From NCBI GenBank assembly GCA_963782255.1, contig CAWAIS010000001.1, positions 558,001 to 622,000 of the forward strand: a stretch of DNA of 64,000 nt. The letters are read 5' to 3'. The notes below the pieces were generated by a model, which was not told where the DNA came from, ran no database searches, and saw nothing but the letters and a program-made list of their open reading frames with translations. Positions 18,325 through 27,615 of the stretch are shown in pieces. The stretch's first letter is position 1; every line of letters begins with the position of its first letter. The stretch comes from Roseiarcus sp963782255. Its GTDB lineage: Bacteria; Pseudomonadota; Alphaproteobacteria; Rhizobiales; Beijerinckiaceae. Position numbers and translations under genes: made by a program.

Positions 18325-19824
18325 TGCCGCCCGCGTCGGGGTCCAGAAGCTACTGGACGATGTGAGGGCTCGCAAGATCGCCGTGATCGTCGTCTACAAG
18401 GTCGACCGGCTGACGCGGTCGCTTGCCGACTTCGCCAAGCTGGTCGAGCTGTTCGACGCGCACGGCGTCTCCTTCATCTCGGTGACCCAGGCCTTCAACA
18501 CGACCACCAGCATGGGGCGGCTGACCCTGAACATGCTGCTGTCCTTCGCCCAGTTCGAGCGCGAGATCACCGGCGAGCGAATCCGCGACAAGGTCGCCGC
18601 CTCGAAGCGGAAGGGCATCTGGATGGGCGGAGCGGTTCGCTCGGCTACCGGGTCGAAGACCGCGCGCTCCATGTCGTCGCAGATGAGGCCGAGTTCGTCC
18701 GCAGTCTCTTTCGTCGGTATCTCGAAGTCGGCAGCGTGGTGAGGCTGAAGACCGCACTCGACGCCGAGAACATTCGCTCGCCAGTCCGCATGAGCGGGAC
18801 TGGCAAAAGGACCGGCGGCGTCCCGATCTCGCGAGGCCACTTATACTGGATCCTGTCGAACCCGATCTATGTCGGACGGCTGCGCCACAAGGGCCAGATC
18901 CACAGCGGCCTTCATCCGGCGATCATCGACCTGGAGACCTGGGACCGGGTCCAGCAAAAGCTCGGGAGCCAGACGCGGGCAAGGCGGATTTCCCAACCCG
19001 ACGATCATTCCTTCCTCGCGGGCAAGCTCTACGATGATCGCGGAAACAGGATGAGCTCAAGCCATGCGTCCAAGGGCGGGCGGCGCTGGCGATACTATGT
19101 GTCGCGTGCGGCGCTGACGGGGCGCAAGCAAGACGCCGGATCGATCGTCCGCGTCCCCGCCTCAGAGATCGAAAACCCGATTACGCGCGCGGTCGGGACG
19201 CATCTGGCGGCTCAGGCAGCAATCGCGATCGACGACCATCACATCAACCACAGCGTTCTCGCCGCCAACCAGGCGATCCCGCAGCACGAACAGACTCGCC
19301 GCTTGCGAAGGGACCCGCCGACCGAGGATGACGTGCGAAACGCGATCGAGCGCGCCACAGTCAGCGCGAAGCGGATCGAAATTGTTCTGAGCGAGTCCAT
19401 CGTCGCCGAGGGGCAGGACCGGGTATTGACACTCCCCTGGACACGGACGTCTTCGCGTCGCCGCCGCGAGATCATCCAGCGCGTGGGCGAAGCGCAGCAA
19501 CCCTTACGAGCAATGCGAACGAAGGCGCGAGACGGTTTCATCAAAGCATTGCGCGACGCTCACCGCTCGCTCGACGAACTCCTGGTCGATCCCACCCAGA
19601 CCATCGAGTCGCTCGCCATCCGCGAGGGCAAAAGCGAGCGCTCGATCCGAATGACGCTGTCCCTTGCGTTCATGTCCCCCGCTCTGGCGGAAGCCGCAAT
19701 GGAGGGTCGGCTTCCGCGCGGGTTCTGCATCAAGCGCCTGACCGACCTGCCGATGCTCTGGTCCGAGCAATGGGGCGCCATCGGACTAAAGGCGCCGGCT
19801 CAGGTTCGAGCCGAACTCGGCTGA
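18325..19824 (+). pseudogene. Large serine recombinase, N-terminally truncated and frameshifted
   Basis: Begins inside the resolvase domain (VQKLLDDVRARKIAVIVVYK, VDRLTRSLADFAKLVELFDA, LLSFAQFEREITGERIRDK), so the catalytic N-terminal Ser is lost. After KRKGIWMGG the frame shifts near 18632 and continues as GYRVEDRALHVVADEAEFVR, RGHLYWILSNPIYVGRLRHK, NRMSSSHASKGGRRWRYYVS, finishing with a C-terminal helical region to LKAPAQVRAELG. The family integrates prophages or mobile elements. Related to the fragment at 2882-3556. Inactive as shown. Confidence 0.88.
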
Positions 19825-20120
19825 TCCATCCCGCTCCTTTCCACGCGCCGCGAATCCTCCTTGTCGTCATCGGAAGGCGCTCAGCCTCTGCTTCGGCCTC
19901 TCCATCCCGTGGTCCGGGAAACGAAATTTTGCGGGCTGAGACTGGCGGGCGATTTCAGGCGCCGAACGCGTGAGAACGGTGGCAATTCGGTTCGCAGACC
20001 GCGACACGCCTCACTAACCGACCGGAATTGCGAGGGTTTCTGCCGACCCGGAAACCGCGTCGGTTTGCCGGGACTGCATGGTGGTGGACGTAGTCCCGTA
20101 AAACCGGTCTCGGGCAGACA
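19825..20120. other. Intergenic stretch, no clear gene
   Basis: About 300 bp between the recombinase stop and the palindrome cluster. Nothing recognisable on either strand. Confidence 0.4.
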
Positions 20121-20295
20121 AATTCCCTGTTAACAGGGAAAATAACTGGGAATCTTTGAATATTTGGCCGCTTCGGCCGAAATCTGCTGGTAGAAACGTG
20201 CGCATTTTCGGCGTCTTACGAGAAAATTCCCTAAGCGGCAAAACAGGGAATGATTTTTCGTCAAACAGGGAATTCTTTCGCCGAAATAGGGAACC
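20121..20295. repeat. Cluster of acagggaa palindromic motifs
   Basis: A perfect 18-bp palindrome ttccctgttaacagggaa lies at 20123-20140. Further copies or half-sites: ctgggaa near 20147, ttccct near 20228, acagggaa near 20243 and 20265, tagggaa near 20287. Similar ttccctgt-rich tracts recur as dispersed, often mis-translated repeats in alphaproteobacterial genomes (from memory). Could be a mobile-element end or a protein-binding cluster. Confidence 0.55.
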
Positions 20296-20397
20296 TGAAC
20301 CGGCATAGTGGATAGGGGTCTAGCGGCGATCGACCGGCCGACCTTTTTCGATGATCTTCGCCGGACGCGTTGTTGATAACAGTCGCGCAAACCCGAT

Positions 20398-20674
20398 GTC
20401 GGCGGCAGATCTCCTCGAACACCGCCACCGCGCGAATGGCTGGCGCGGTTTCCAGCATCGGCATGATCTCGTCCTCCCAAATCCCAGCGAGCGGGTCGGC
20501 ACGGCGGCGTCCGCGTGACTTTTTCTTCTGTGACGGCGGCCGCGGGTCGGCTTCGATCCGATACGCGGTGGCGGTGGAAAACCCCGCCTTCGCGGCGGCG
20601 ATGGCGAAGCCATTGGTCTGACGGGACTTCATGTACAACCTCGTCTGGCAATCGGTGATGTGTCGGCCAGGCAA
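20398..20674 (-). pseudogene. IS21-family IstA transposase, N-terminal fragment
   Basis: From a TTG start at 20674: LPGRHITDCQTRLYMKSRQT, AIAAAKAGFSTATAYRIEAD, KKKSRGRRRADPLAGIWEDE, AIRAVAVFEEICRRH. This is the helix-turn-helix N-terminus of IS21-type IstA. The catalytic DDE domain and IstB are absent; after CRRH the sequence diverges into the palindromic repeat region. Confidence 0.75.
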
Positions 20675-20877
20675 GCGCTGATCCTTCCGGTGACGAAGAA
20701 TCAGATGCTGCGCCCGACCGCTCCGAGACCGCCTGACGACGTGCCTCCCCTTGAGGAACAATCCCCGGGGAAAACGCGCCGCCGGGGATGGACTGAATGC
20801 GGTCGGGCTACGCCCTCCCTCCATCAGCCCATCCCCGGCGCTTTCTCATCCTGATTGTCGCTCAGTTCTCACCCTGA

Positions 20878-21141
20878 TTGTCGCGCGACACCAAGCTCAC
20901 CGCGATGGGCAAGGACGAGCGCGCGATTTCTGTGTCCGGTTATGTCCATCGCGAGTTGGTCAAGTACACGGACCGAGCCTTCGAGAAGACGGTCATCTAC
21001 AAGCGACACTCACGAAACCACCTGCTCGACCAAGTCGAGAGCTTTCGCGTTGGCGACCGAGACAGCGACCGCGAGGACGACCTACTCGACACCTTCTGCT
21101 ACGGCGTCGCGCTGGCACTCGGGAATAGCGAAGGCTTCTGA
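20878..21141 (+). CDS. Phage-terminase-like C-terminal fragment (tentative)
   Basis: 87 codons from an ATG at 20878 (MSRDTKLTAMGKDERAISVS), with KRHSRNHLLDQVESFRVGDR and EDDLLDTFCYGVALALGNS near the end. An acidic DDLLDTF-type tail after an RNHLLDQ segment resembles the end of phage large terminase subunits, where an Asp-rich motif belongs to the RNase H-like nuclease. The ATPase part is absent. It would fit a prophage remnant together with the recombinase pieces. The assignment rests on weak motif memory only. Confidence 0.35.
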   Translation: MSRDTKLTAMGKDERAISVSGYVHRELVKYTDRAFEKTVIYKRHSRNHLLDQVESFRVGDRDSDREDDLLDTFCYGVALALGNSEGF

Positions 21142-21984
21142 TAACTGGCGCGACTGTCCGGCCGCCTAGAGAGTCAACTCAACTGCGGCCGGTGATCCGC
21201 CCGATCGAGCTTCTCCGCCCTGCGGGCGCTGGAAAGGCCAGACCAGAACGATTTTCATGGCAAACGTCGTTCCGCCACCGACCATTCAAGATTGAGGCCG
21301 GTGCTGGAAGCCATCGCCAAAAGCATCGCGGTTTGAATCCCCTCAGCTCCACCAGGTAGTCCGCACGAGCGGCGAGGATCATCGCATTCGCCGGTCTCCG
21401 GCAGAAAGTTTGACCGGGTCGTCAGATTGAACAAGAACTGGATGATCCACACGTCGTCCTTTCGATTGACGCCCTCTCGGCCAACCGAACCTGAAATCAG
21501 CCGGTCCGAAGCATTTTTCACTTGACGCTCCTCCAAACAAAATTGAATATTGTTCCTAAGCTTAACGAATCGCTCGATGATCACGAATTTATGCTTCGCC
21601 GGCGGAAAGTATCGCCCAGGTTGGGATACAAATCCAAGGACTTTGCAAGGACCTTCAAACCGGTGCCAAAAAGACCCTCCGCGACGTCGCCTCCCAAGAT
21701 CCTCGATAAGCTGTTGGACACTTGGAATACTGCGGAATTTTCATGCGGCGCCTCGAAGGGACCAAGGATGCCAAGGATGCTCTGACCACGACCGGCAGGG
21801 ACGGCGAGTCCTGGCAGGACGACGAATGATTTGCGCCCCGACCAGAAAACTGGTGAGGCGGAGATCCTAGCCCTGACAAGGCCAAGCAGGTGCTCTACTC
21901 CGACTGATGGTTGGGTCGAATAGGAATCGATCGCCGTCTCGGTGAAGGGAGGTGGGGAGCGTCGCAACCAAAAGCGGAGGTACA
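21142..21984. other. Region upstream of the TIR gene, degenerate
   Basis: About 840 bp with no confident gene. A tRNA-like 3' end (gcggtttgaatcccc then tcagctccacca) is at 21328-21354, but no matching acceptor or anticodon arm was found. A short open frame from 21745 encodes MRRLEGTKDAKDALTTTGRD and stops near 21829; a separate frame near 21602 reads AESIAQVGIQIQGLCKDLQT. These may be scraps of one frameshifted gene. The TIR operon promoter should lie in the last 150 bp. Confidence 0.35.
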
Positions 21985-23532
21985 GTGGATTTTAAGCAAG
22001 CCCTCTTTATCAGCTATGCGCATATCGACGATCAGCCACTAGACCCCGGGCAGCAGGGCTGGATCACCCGGTTTCATGTGACCCTGAAGGCCATACTGAG
22101 CATGCGCATGGGTCGCGATGTGAAGATCTGGAGGGACGAGAAGCTCAAGGGCAATGATGTTTTTTCGGACGAGATCGTCGCTCAGTTCAAGCAATCAGCG
22201 GTCTTGCTGTCGGTCGTCACGCCCCGCTATCTCAATTCGGAATGGTGCACGCGCGAGGCCAGCGAATTCTGTGAGGCCGCGCAACAGAACGGCGGCTTGG
22301 TCATCGGCAACAAGGCGCGCGTGTTTAAGGTGATCAAGACGCCGGTCGACGACCACGAGGCGGGCGTATTGCCCGTGCCGATGAAGGATCTGCTCGGCTT
22401 CGAGTTCTTTGCCTATAAGGACGGGGCGCCGCTCGAATTGGATCCGGACTACGGCCCGGAGTATTCTCAGCTTTACAAGCAAAAGGTTGCTGTGCTCGCG
22501 CAAGACATTGCGCAGCTCCTCAAGGCATTGCAGGCCGCAGGAGGCGAGAGCAGGAGCGATGGTGCGCAGGGTCTGAGCGACTCGGCGGCGCCAATCAAGC
22601 CGGCCGTTTATTTGGCCGAGTGTAGCTACGACCGCAGGCCCCAGAGGGAGCTTCTTGAAGGGGAGCTTAAGCGCCTCAGTTACCCTGTCCTACCGAATAA
22701 GCGATTGCCGACCGATGAGGCGGAATATGTCGCGGCGGTGGAGGCGCTGCTCGCGCGCTGCGCGCTCTCGATCCATCTCGTGGGCGAGAACTACAGCGCC
22801 GTCCCCGATGGTCCCACCGGAAAATCGGTCGGCATCCTCCAGAATGAACTGGCGGCTGCGCGTTGCAGAAGCGGCGGCCTCAAGCGGCTGATCTGGCTGC
22901 CGCAAGGGACGACCTCGCAGAACCCGGTCCAGCGGTCGGTCATCGAGGCGCTGCCTCACGACGCTCAAGCCCTGTTTGGCGCGGACCTGATTGCGGGAGA
23001 TATCGAGGAGCTGAGGACCGCGGTCCACGCCACCTTGAGGAAGATAGAGCAGCCGGAACCGAAGCAACGGGAATCCAACAGCGCCGACGCACAGCCTTCC
23101 GCTGGAGAGAGCGCGAGGCGCATCTACTTCATCTGTGACGAGAAGGACCGCAAGGCCAGCGTTCCCGTGCGCAAGTTGTGCAAGCAATTGGGGCTCGATG
23201 TCGCCCTCCCGGCTTTCGAGGGCGACGCCTCCGAGGTTCGCAAGGCCAACCAGCAAAACCTGGCCGATTGCGACGTCGTGTTCGTGTTTTACGGCGCTGG
23301 CGACGCGGCGTGGAAACGTGCGATCGACAATGAACTGAGGAAAATGGCGGGCTACCGGGGCGGGAAGTCGCTGCCGCCAATTTTCACTTATCTGGCCGAG
23401 CCGAGAACAGCCGACAAGCAAGACCTGATCGACATGGAGGAACCCGGCCTGATCGATGGATTGGGCGGCTTTGCCGAGTCGGCCACGGCCAAATTCCTGC
23501 AGCACGCGACCGAGGCCTCAGCGGCCGCATGA
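21985..23532 (+). CDS. Three-module TIR-like protein, first gene of the TIR/nSTAND pair
   Basis: Start taken at GTG 21985 (ggagg 4 bases upstream, giving MDFKQALFISYAHIDD); an in-frame GTG at 21952 is possible. Module 1 (about 5-140) is a true TIR domain: FISYAHIDD strand and box 1, DVKIWRDEKLKGND loop, and SEWCTREASEF, which carries the Glu expected in NAD-cleaving TIRs. Module 2 (about 200-320) starts AVYLAECSYDRRPQRELLEG and contains ALSIHLVGENY. Module 3 (about 375-490) starts RRIYFICDEKDRKASVPVRK and contains LADCDVVFVFYGAGDAAWKR. Modules 2 and 3 look like divergent TIR-type Rossmann folds. The stop overlaps the next ATG (atga), so the two are co-translated. Likely an NADase or second-messenger effector plus sensor scaffold. 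Confidence 0.85.
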   Translation: MDFKQALFISYAHIDDQPLDPGQQGWITRFHVTLKAILSMRMGRDVKIWRDEKLKGNDVFSDEIVAQFKQSAVLLSVVTPRYLNSEWCTREASEFCEAAQQNGGLVIGNKARVFKVIKTPVDDHEAGVLPVPMKDLLGFEFFAYKDGAPLELDPDYGPEYSQLYKQKVAVLAQDIAQLLKALQAAGGESRSDGAQGLSDSAAPIKPAVYLAECSYDRRPQRELLEGELKRLSYPVLPNKRLPTDEAEYVAAVEALLARCALSIHLVGENYSAVPDGPTGKSVGILQNELAAARCRSGGLKRLIWLPQGTTSQNPVQRSVIEALPHDAQALFGADLIAGDIEELRTAVHATLRKIEQPEPKQRESNSADAQPSAGESARRIYFICDEKDRKASVPVRKLCKQLGLDVALPAFEGDASEVRKANQQNLADCDVVFVFYGAGDAAWKRAIDNELRKMAGYRGGKSLPPIFTYLAEPRTADKQDLIDMEEPGLIDGLGGFAESATAKFLQHATEASAAA

Positions 23533-26500
23533 ACCACGCAGCTTCCCTTGTGCGCACGAACCCGTTTCCGGGCTTGCGGCCCTTCCGGGAGGATGAGGAA
23601 TACTTGTTCTTCGGCCGGGAAAACCAAGTCGACGCCATGGTCGACAAGTTGGCCGACACGCATTTTCTCGCCGTCGTCGGAACTTCCGGCAGTGGCAAGT
23701 CTTCGCTTGTGAACTGCGGTCTGCGGCCAGCCCTCCGCCGAGGTCTGATGGCTCGCGCCGGGACAGCCTGGCGCATGGCGCAGTTCCGGCCTGGCAACGA
23801 TCCGATTCGGGCATTGGCTCGCGCCCTGGCGAAAGATGGCGTGCTGTTTCCCAAGGATGCGGCGGAAGGCCTTCCGCTGGCCGAAATCATTGAAACCACC
23901 TTGCGCATGAGCAAGCTTGGACTGGTCGATATGTTCGAGCAGGCGCGATTGGACGAAGGCGTCAACCTGCTCGTGGTTGTGGATCAGTTCGAAGAAATGT
24001 TTCGCTACCGGCAGTTGGAGGCCGCCGCACGTGAGGGCGACCAACGCCCTAGTGAGGAAGCGGCCGCTCTCGTGAACTTGCTGCTGGAGGTCGAGCAAGT
24101 AACGTGCCCAATCTTCGTCGTCCTGACGATGCGCTCGGACTTTCTTGGCGACTGCACCCAGTTTCCCGGGTTGGCGGAGGCGGTCAACGCCGGACAGTAC
24201 CTGGTCCCGCGGATGACCCGCGATGAGCGCCGCGCCGCCATCGAGGGTCCCGCCAGGGTGGGCGACGCGGAGATAACACCGATATTGCTGACCAGGCTGG
24301 TCAACGACGTCGGCGACAACCCTGACCAACTGTCGATCCTACAGCACGCACTGAACCGCACGTGGGCGCGCTGGCAGGAGGAGGGTTGCCAGGGGCCGTT
24401 GGATCTGGCGGATTATGAGGCCGTCGGCACGATGACCCATGCCCTGGATCAGCATGCCGAGCAGGCCTATTCGGATCTCGGCGGTGCGCGAGCCCAGAAG
24501 ATCTGCGAGAAACTCTTCAAGGCGCTTACCGACAAAGCGACCGACCCGCGCGGCATAAGGCGTCCGACCGCCCTTCGTATCCTGTGCGCCCTGGCGGACG
24601 CGACGGAAGCGGAAGTCGCTGAGGTGATCAATGTGTTCCGCGATCCTGGTCGTTCCTTCCTGATGCCGCCGGCCGACGAAGCGCTCGGCCCGGAGACGGT
24701 GATCGACATTTCGCACGAGAGCCTGATGAGGGTATGGCGCCGGCTCAATGCCTGGGCGGATGAGGAGGCCCAGTCGGCGCGGAGATATCGCCGTCTGACC
24801 GATACGGCCACCCTGCACGCGACGGGAGCCGCAAGCCTGTGGCGCGACCCGGACCTGCAACTGGCGCTCGATTGGCGCGACAAGAACCAGCCGAACGAGG
24901 CGTGGGCATCGCGCTACAACACCGGCTTCGCGGCGGCAATGGGTTTCATAACGCAGAGCAGCGAGGCGCGTGAGGCCGAGTGGACGGAACAACGAGAGCG
25001 GCGCCAGCGCGAGCTCGCCGCCGAGCAGGAGAAAGCCAAGGCTAAGGACCGATATGCTCGGCGCATGCGCTGGGCGGCCTTATCAAGCGGCGCCCTCGCG
25101 CTGGTCGCCGTAATCGCGGCGTGCGCCGCCGGTTGGGCTTTCCTGCGGGAAAGCGCCATGCAAAGGATGGCGATCGCGAACAAGTCACGGGCGCTAACCG
25201 CTCTGTCGGAGGCGGCAAGGCTTCAGGGCCACTATGCCGACGCCGTGAAGCTGGCGCTCGCCGCCTGGCCACGCTCCGCGGCCGACCAACGGCCTTTGCT
25301 TCGCCAAACGATCGAAGCGCTAGCGCAGGCTCTGGCGGGACTGCTCCCGATCTCGCCGCCGCTGCCGCATGGCGGCAAGGTTTTCCATGCAGCGTTCAGC
25401 CCCAATGGCGCGCGGGTAGTGACCGCGTCCGCGGACAGGACCGCCCGGGTGTGGGACGCAGAGACCGGAACGCCGATCGGCCAACCCTTGCCGCATCAGG
25501 GTGACGTTGTCGGAGCCGCGTTCAGCCCCGATGGCGCGCGGGTGGTGACCGCATCCGCCGACAAGACCGCGCGCGTATGGGATGCGGCGACCGGCGCCCC
25601 GATCGGCAAACCGCTCGAGCACGATGGCAAACTGAACGGCGCGGCGTTCAGCCCGGACGGCAAGCGGGTGGTGACCGCAGCGGACGACCACACCGCGCGG
25701 GTATGGGACGTGGAGACCGGGGCACGGATTGGGCAGCCCTTGCGGCATGCCGCCGCAGTCTACAGCGCGTCGTTCAGCCCGGACGGCAAGTGGGTGGTGA
25801 CCGCATCCGGCGACCACACCGCACGCTTGTGGGACTCGGCCACCGGCGCGCCGATTGGCAAAGCGTTGCAGCACAACGGGCGCGTCTATCGCGCGGCGTT
25901 CAGCTCGGATGGAGCGCGGGTGGTGACCGCGTCTGCGGACAACACCGCGCGGGTCTGGGATGCCGCGACCGGGTCGCCGATCGGGGCTCCCATGCAGCAT
26001 GACAATTCGGTCTACGATGCGGAGTTCAGCCCCGACGGCGAGCGGATCGTGACCGCCTCCATCGACGATACCGCGCGGGTGTGGGACGCGGCGACGGGGA
26101 AACCGGTCGCCAACCCGATGCGGCACAGGGAGTCGGTCAACAGCGCTGCGTTCAGTCCGGACGGCACGCGGGTGGTGACAGCCTCCGATGACAACACTGG
26201 CCAGGTTTGGGATGCGGCGACCGGGGCGCCGGTCGGCAAACCGTTGCAGCACGACGATGCCGTCCTCAGCGCGGCGTTCGGCCCGCGCGGGGGGCAGGTG
26301 GTGACCGCCTCAGCAGATAAGACCGCACGCGTGTGGAATGACGTTTACGGCAAGGAATTGCAGCACAATGACCGCGTCCTGTGGGCCGCGTTCAGCCCCG
26401 ACGGCAAGCGGGTGGTGACCGCCTCCGCCGACATGACGGCGCGGATATGGGACGGGGTTAGCGGAGCCCCGATCGGCCAACCCCTGCAACACAGGGGCTT

Positions 26501-27494
26501 GGTCTATGACGCGTCGTTCAGCCCTGACGGCTCCCGGGTAGTGACTGCATCCCAGGACAAGACCGCGCAGGTGTGGGATGCGGCGACTGGCGCGCCGATC
26601 GGTCAGCCCTTGCGGCACAACAGTTTCGTCTATAGCGCGGCCTTCAGCCCCGACGGCGCGCGGATCGCGACCGCATCCTCCGACAACACCGCGCGGGTGT
26701 GGGACGCGGCGACCGGCGCGCCGATCGGCCGACCCATGCAGCACGACGAGAGCGTCAACTCGGCGGCCTTCAGCCCCGACGGCGCGCGCGTGGTGACCGC
26801 CTCCGACGACGACACGGCCCGGGTGTGGGATGCGGCGACAGGCGTGCCGATCGGCCAACCCTTGCGGCACGACGGGCAAGTCTACGATGCGGCGTTCAGC
26901 CCCGACGGCAAGCGGGTGGTGACCGCATCGCATGACAAGACCGCACGGGTGTGGGATGCGGCGAGCGGCGCGCCGATAGGCAAGCCCTTGCAACACAGAG
27001 GATTGGTCTACCGCGCGTCATTTAGCCCCGACGGCGCGCGGGTCGTGACCGCGTCTTCGGACAACAGCGCACGGGTGTGGGATGCGGCCACCGGGACGCC
27101 GGTCGGCGTCCCGTTGCGGCACGACGATCGCGTCAGCAGCGCCGCATTCAGCTCCGACGGCAGGCGGGTTGTGACCGCCTCCGCGGACGATACGGCGCGA
27201 GTGTGGGACGCGGCGAGCGGGGCGCCGATCGGCAATCCCATCTTGCATCTGGGTCCCGTCCACAGCGCCGCGCTCAGCCCAGACGGCGCGCGGGTCCTGT
27301 CCGCCTCCGACGACAAGACCGGACGCATATCGCCGACCCCGCGAGTCGACCCCAACATCTTCGCGACCGCATGCAAGACGGTCGGCGATCACGACACGAC
27401 GAATCTTTTGGTGCGTTACGGCGTCGACATCGTAGACCCGATCTGCCAACCGAGCGCGCCCGTGCCCCAACTCTCGCGCATGATCGATCGCTAG
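23529..27494 (+). CDS. nSTAND NTPase with transmembrane segment and WD40 propellers
   Basis: 1321 residues. The N-terminal nSTAND1 module begins NPFPGLRPFREDEEYLFFGR; Walker A is GTSGSGKSSL (51-60) and Walker B LLVVVDQFEEMF (147-158); the helical arm follows to about 500. One membrane helix lies at about 513-537 (WAALSSGALALVAVIAACAA), after a charged coiled coil (QRERRQRELAAEQEKAKAK). The C-terminal half (about 613-1270) has 15 clear WD40 repeats plus a degenerate sixteenth, then a tail with ACKTVGDHDTTNLLVRYGVD and DPIC. STAND NTPases act as ligand-triggered oligomerising switches; WD40 would be the sensor and the coupled TIR protein the effector. Membrane anchoring suggests action at the envelope. 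Confidence 0.88.
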   Translation: MNHAASLVRTNPFPGLRPFREDEEYLFFGRENQVDAMVDKLADTHFLAVVGTSGSGKSSLVNCGLRPALRRGLMARAGTAWRMAQFRPGNDPIRALARALAKDGVLFPKDAAEGLPLAEIIETTLRMSKLGLVDMFEQARLDEGVNLLVVVDQFEEMFRYRQLEAAAREGDQRPSEEAAALVNLLLEVEQVTCPIFVVLTMRSDFLGDCTQFPGLAEAVNAGQYLVPRMTRDERRAAIEGPARVGDAEITPILLTRLVNDVGDNPDQLSILQHALNRTWARWQEEGCQGPLDLADYEAVGTMTHALDQHAEQAYSDLGGARAQKICEKLFKALTDKATDPRGIRRPTALRILCALADATEAEVAEVINVFRDPGRSFLMPPADEALGPETVIDISHESLMRVWRRLNAWADEEAQSARRYRRLTDTATLHATGAASLWRDPDLQLALDWRDKNQPNEAWASRYNTGFAAAMGFITQSSEAREAEWTEQRERRQRELAAEQEKAKAKDRYARRMRWAALSSGALALVAVIAACAAGWAFLRESAMQRMAIANKSRALTALSEAARLQGHYADAVKLALAAWPRSAADQRPLLRQTIEALAQALAGLLPISPPLPHGGKVFHAAFSPNGARVVTASADRTARVWDAETGTPIGQPLPHQGDVVGAAFSPDGARVVTASADKTARVWDAATGAPIGKPLEHDGKLNGAAFSPDGKRVVTAADDHTARVWDVETGARIGQPLRHAAAVYSASFSPDGKWVVTASGDHTARLWDSATGAPIGKALQHNGRVYRAAFSSDGARVVTASADNTARVWDAATGSPIGAPMQHDNSVYDAEFSPDGERIVTASIDDTARVWDAATGKPVANPMRHRESVNSAAFSPDGTRVVTASDDNTGQVWDAATGAPVGKPLQHDDAVLSAAFGPRGGQVVTASADKTARVWNDVYGKELQHNDRVLWAAFSPDGKRVVTASADMTARIWDGVSGAPIGQPLQHRGLVYDASFSPDGSRVVTASQDKTAQVWDAATGAPIGQPLRHNSFVYSAAFSPDGARIATASSDNTARVWDAATGAPIGRPMQHDESVNSAAFSPDGARVVTASDDDTARVWDAATGVPIGQPLRHDGQVYDAAFSPDGKRVVTASHDKTARVWDAASGAPIGKPLQHRGLVYRASFSPDGARVVTASSDNSARVWDAATGTPVGVPLRHDDRVSSAAFSSDGRRVVTASADDTARVWDAASGAPIGNPILHLGPVHSAALSPDGARVLSASDDKTGRISPTPRVDPNIFATACKTVGDHDTTNLLVRYGVDIVDPICQPSAPVPQLSRMIDR
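25369..27340 (+). repeat. 16 tandem WD40-coding repeats, ~126 bp period
   Basis: Each unit encodes about 42 residues around FSPDGARVVTASADKTARVW and DAATGAPIG. Units are strikingly alike in both DNA and protein. Unit 8 (WNDVYGKELQHNDRV) has lost about six residues between blades; unit 16 ends in GRISPTPRV instead of RVWDAATG. Sixteen units would fill two eight-bladed or two seven-bladed propellers with extra blades. Confidence 0.85.
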
Positions 27495-27615
27495 ACTAAA
27501 CGCCTAGTGTTCAATTTAATCTGGAACGCGACGGCGGCCAGGGGCGTCGGCGAGCGGGCCATCCCGTGTTGATCGCGAAAACGGCCGAAGCGGCGAACGG
27601 CCCCTCTGACGGCTC

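Noticed and set aside
17422..18375. 317-codon minus-strand open frame
   Set aside because: Mostly antisense to the Hsp20 gene; its remaining C-terminal part alone matches nothing I know.
21328..21354. tRNA gene
   Set aside because: Only a 3'-end-like stretch; no pairing acceptor, D-arm or anticodon arm upstream. Kept as a low-interest attachment-site idea.
25369..27340. Regular direct repeats that could suggest a CRISPR-like or satellite array
   Set aside because: The ~126-bp period equals 42 codons and each unit encodes a WD40 blade in one continuous frame.
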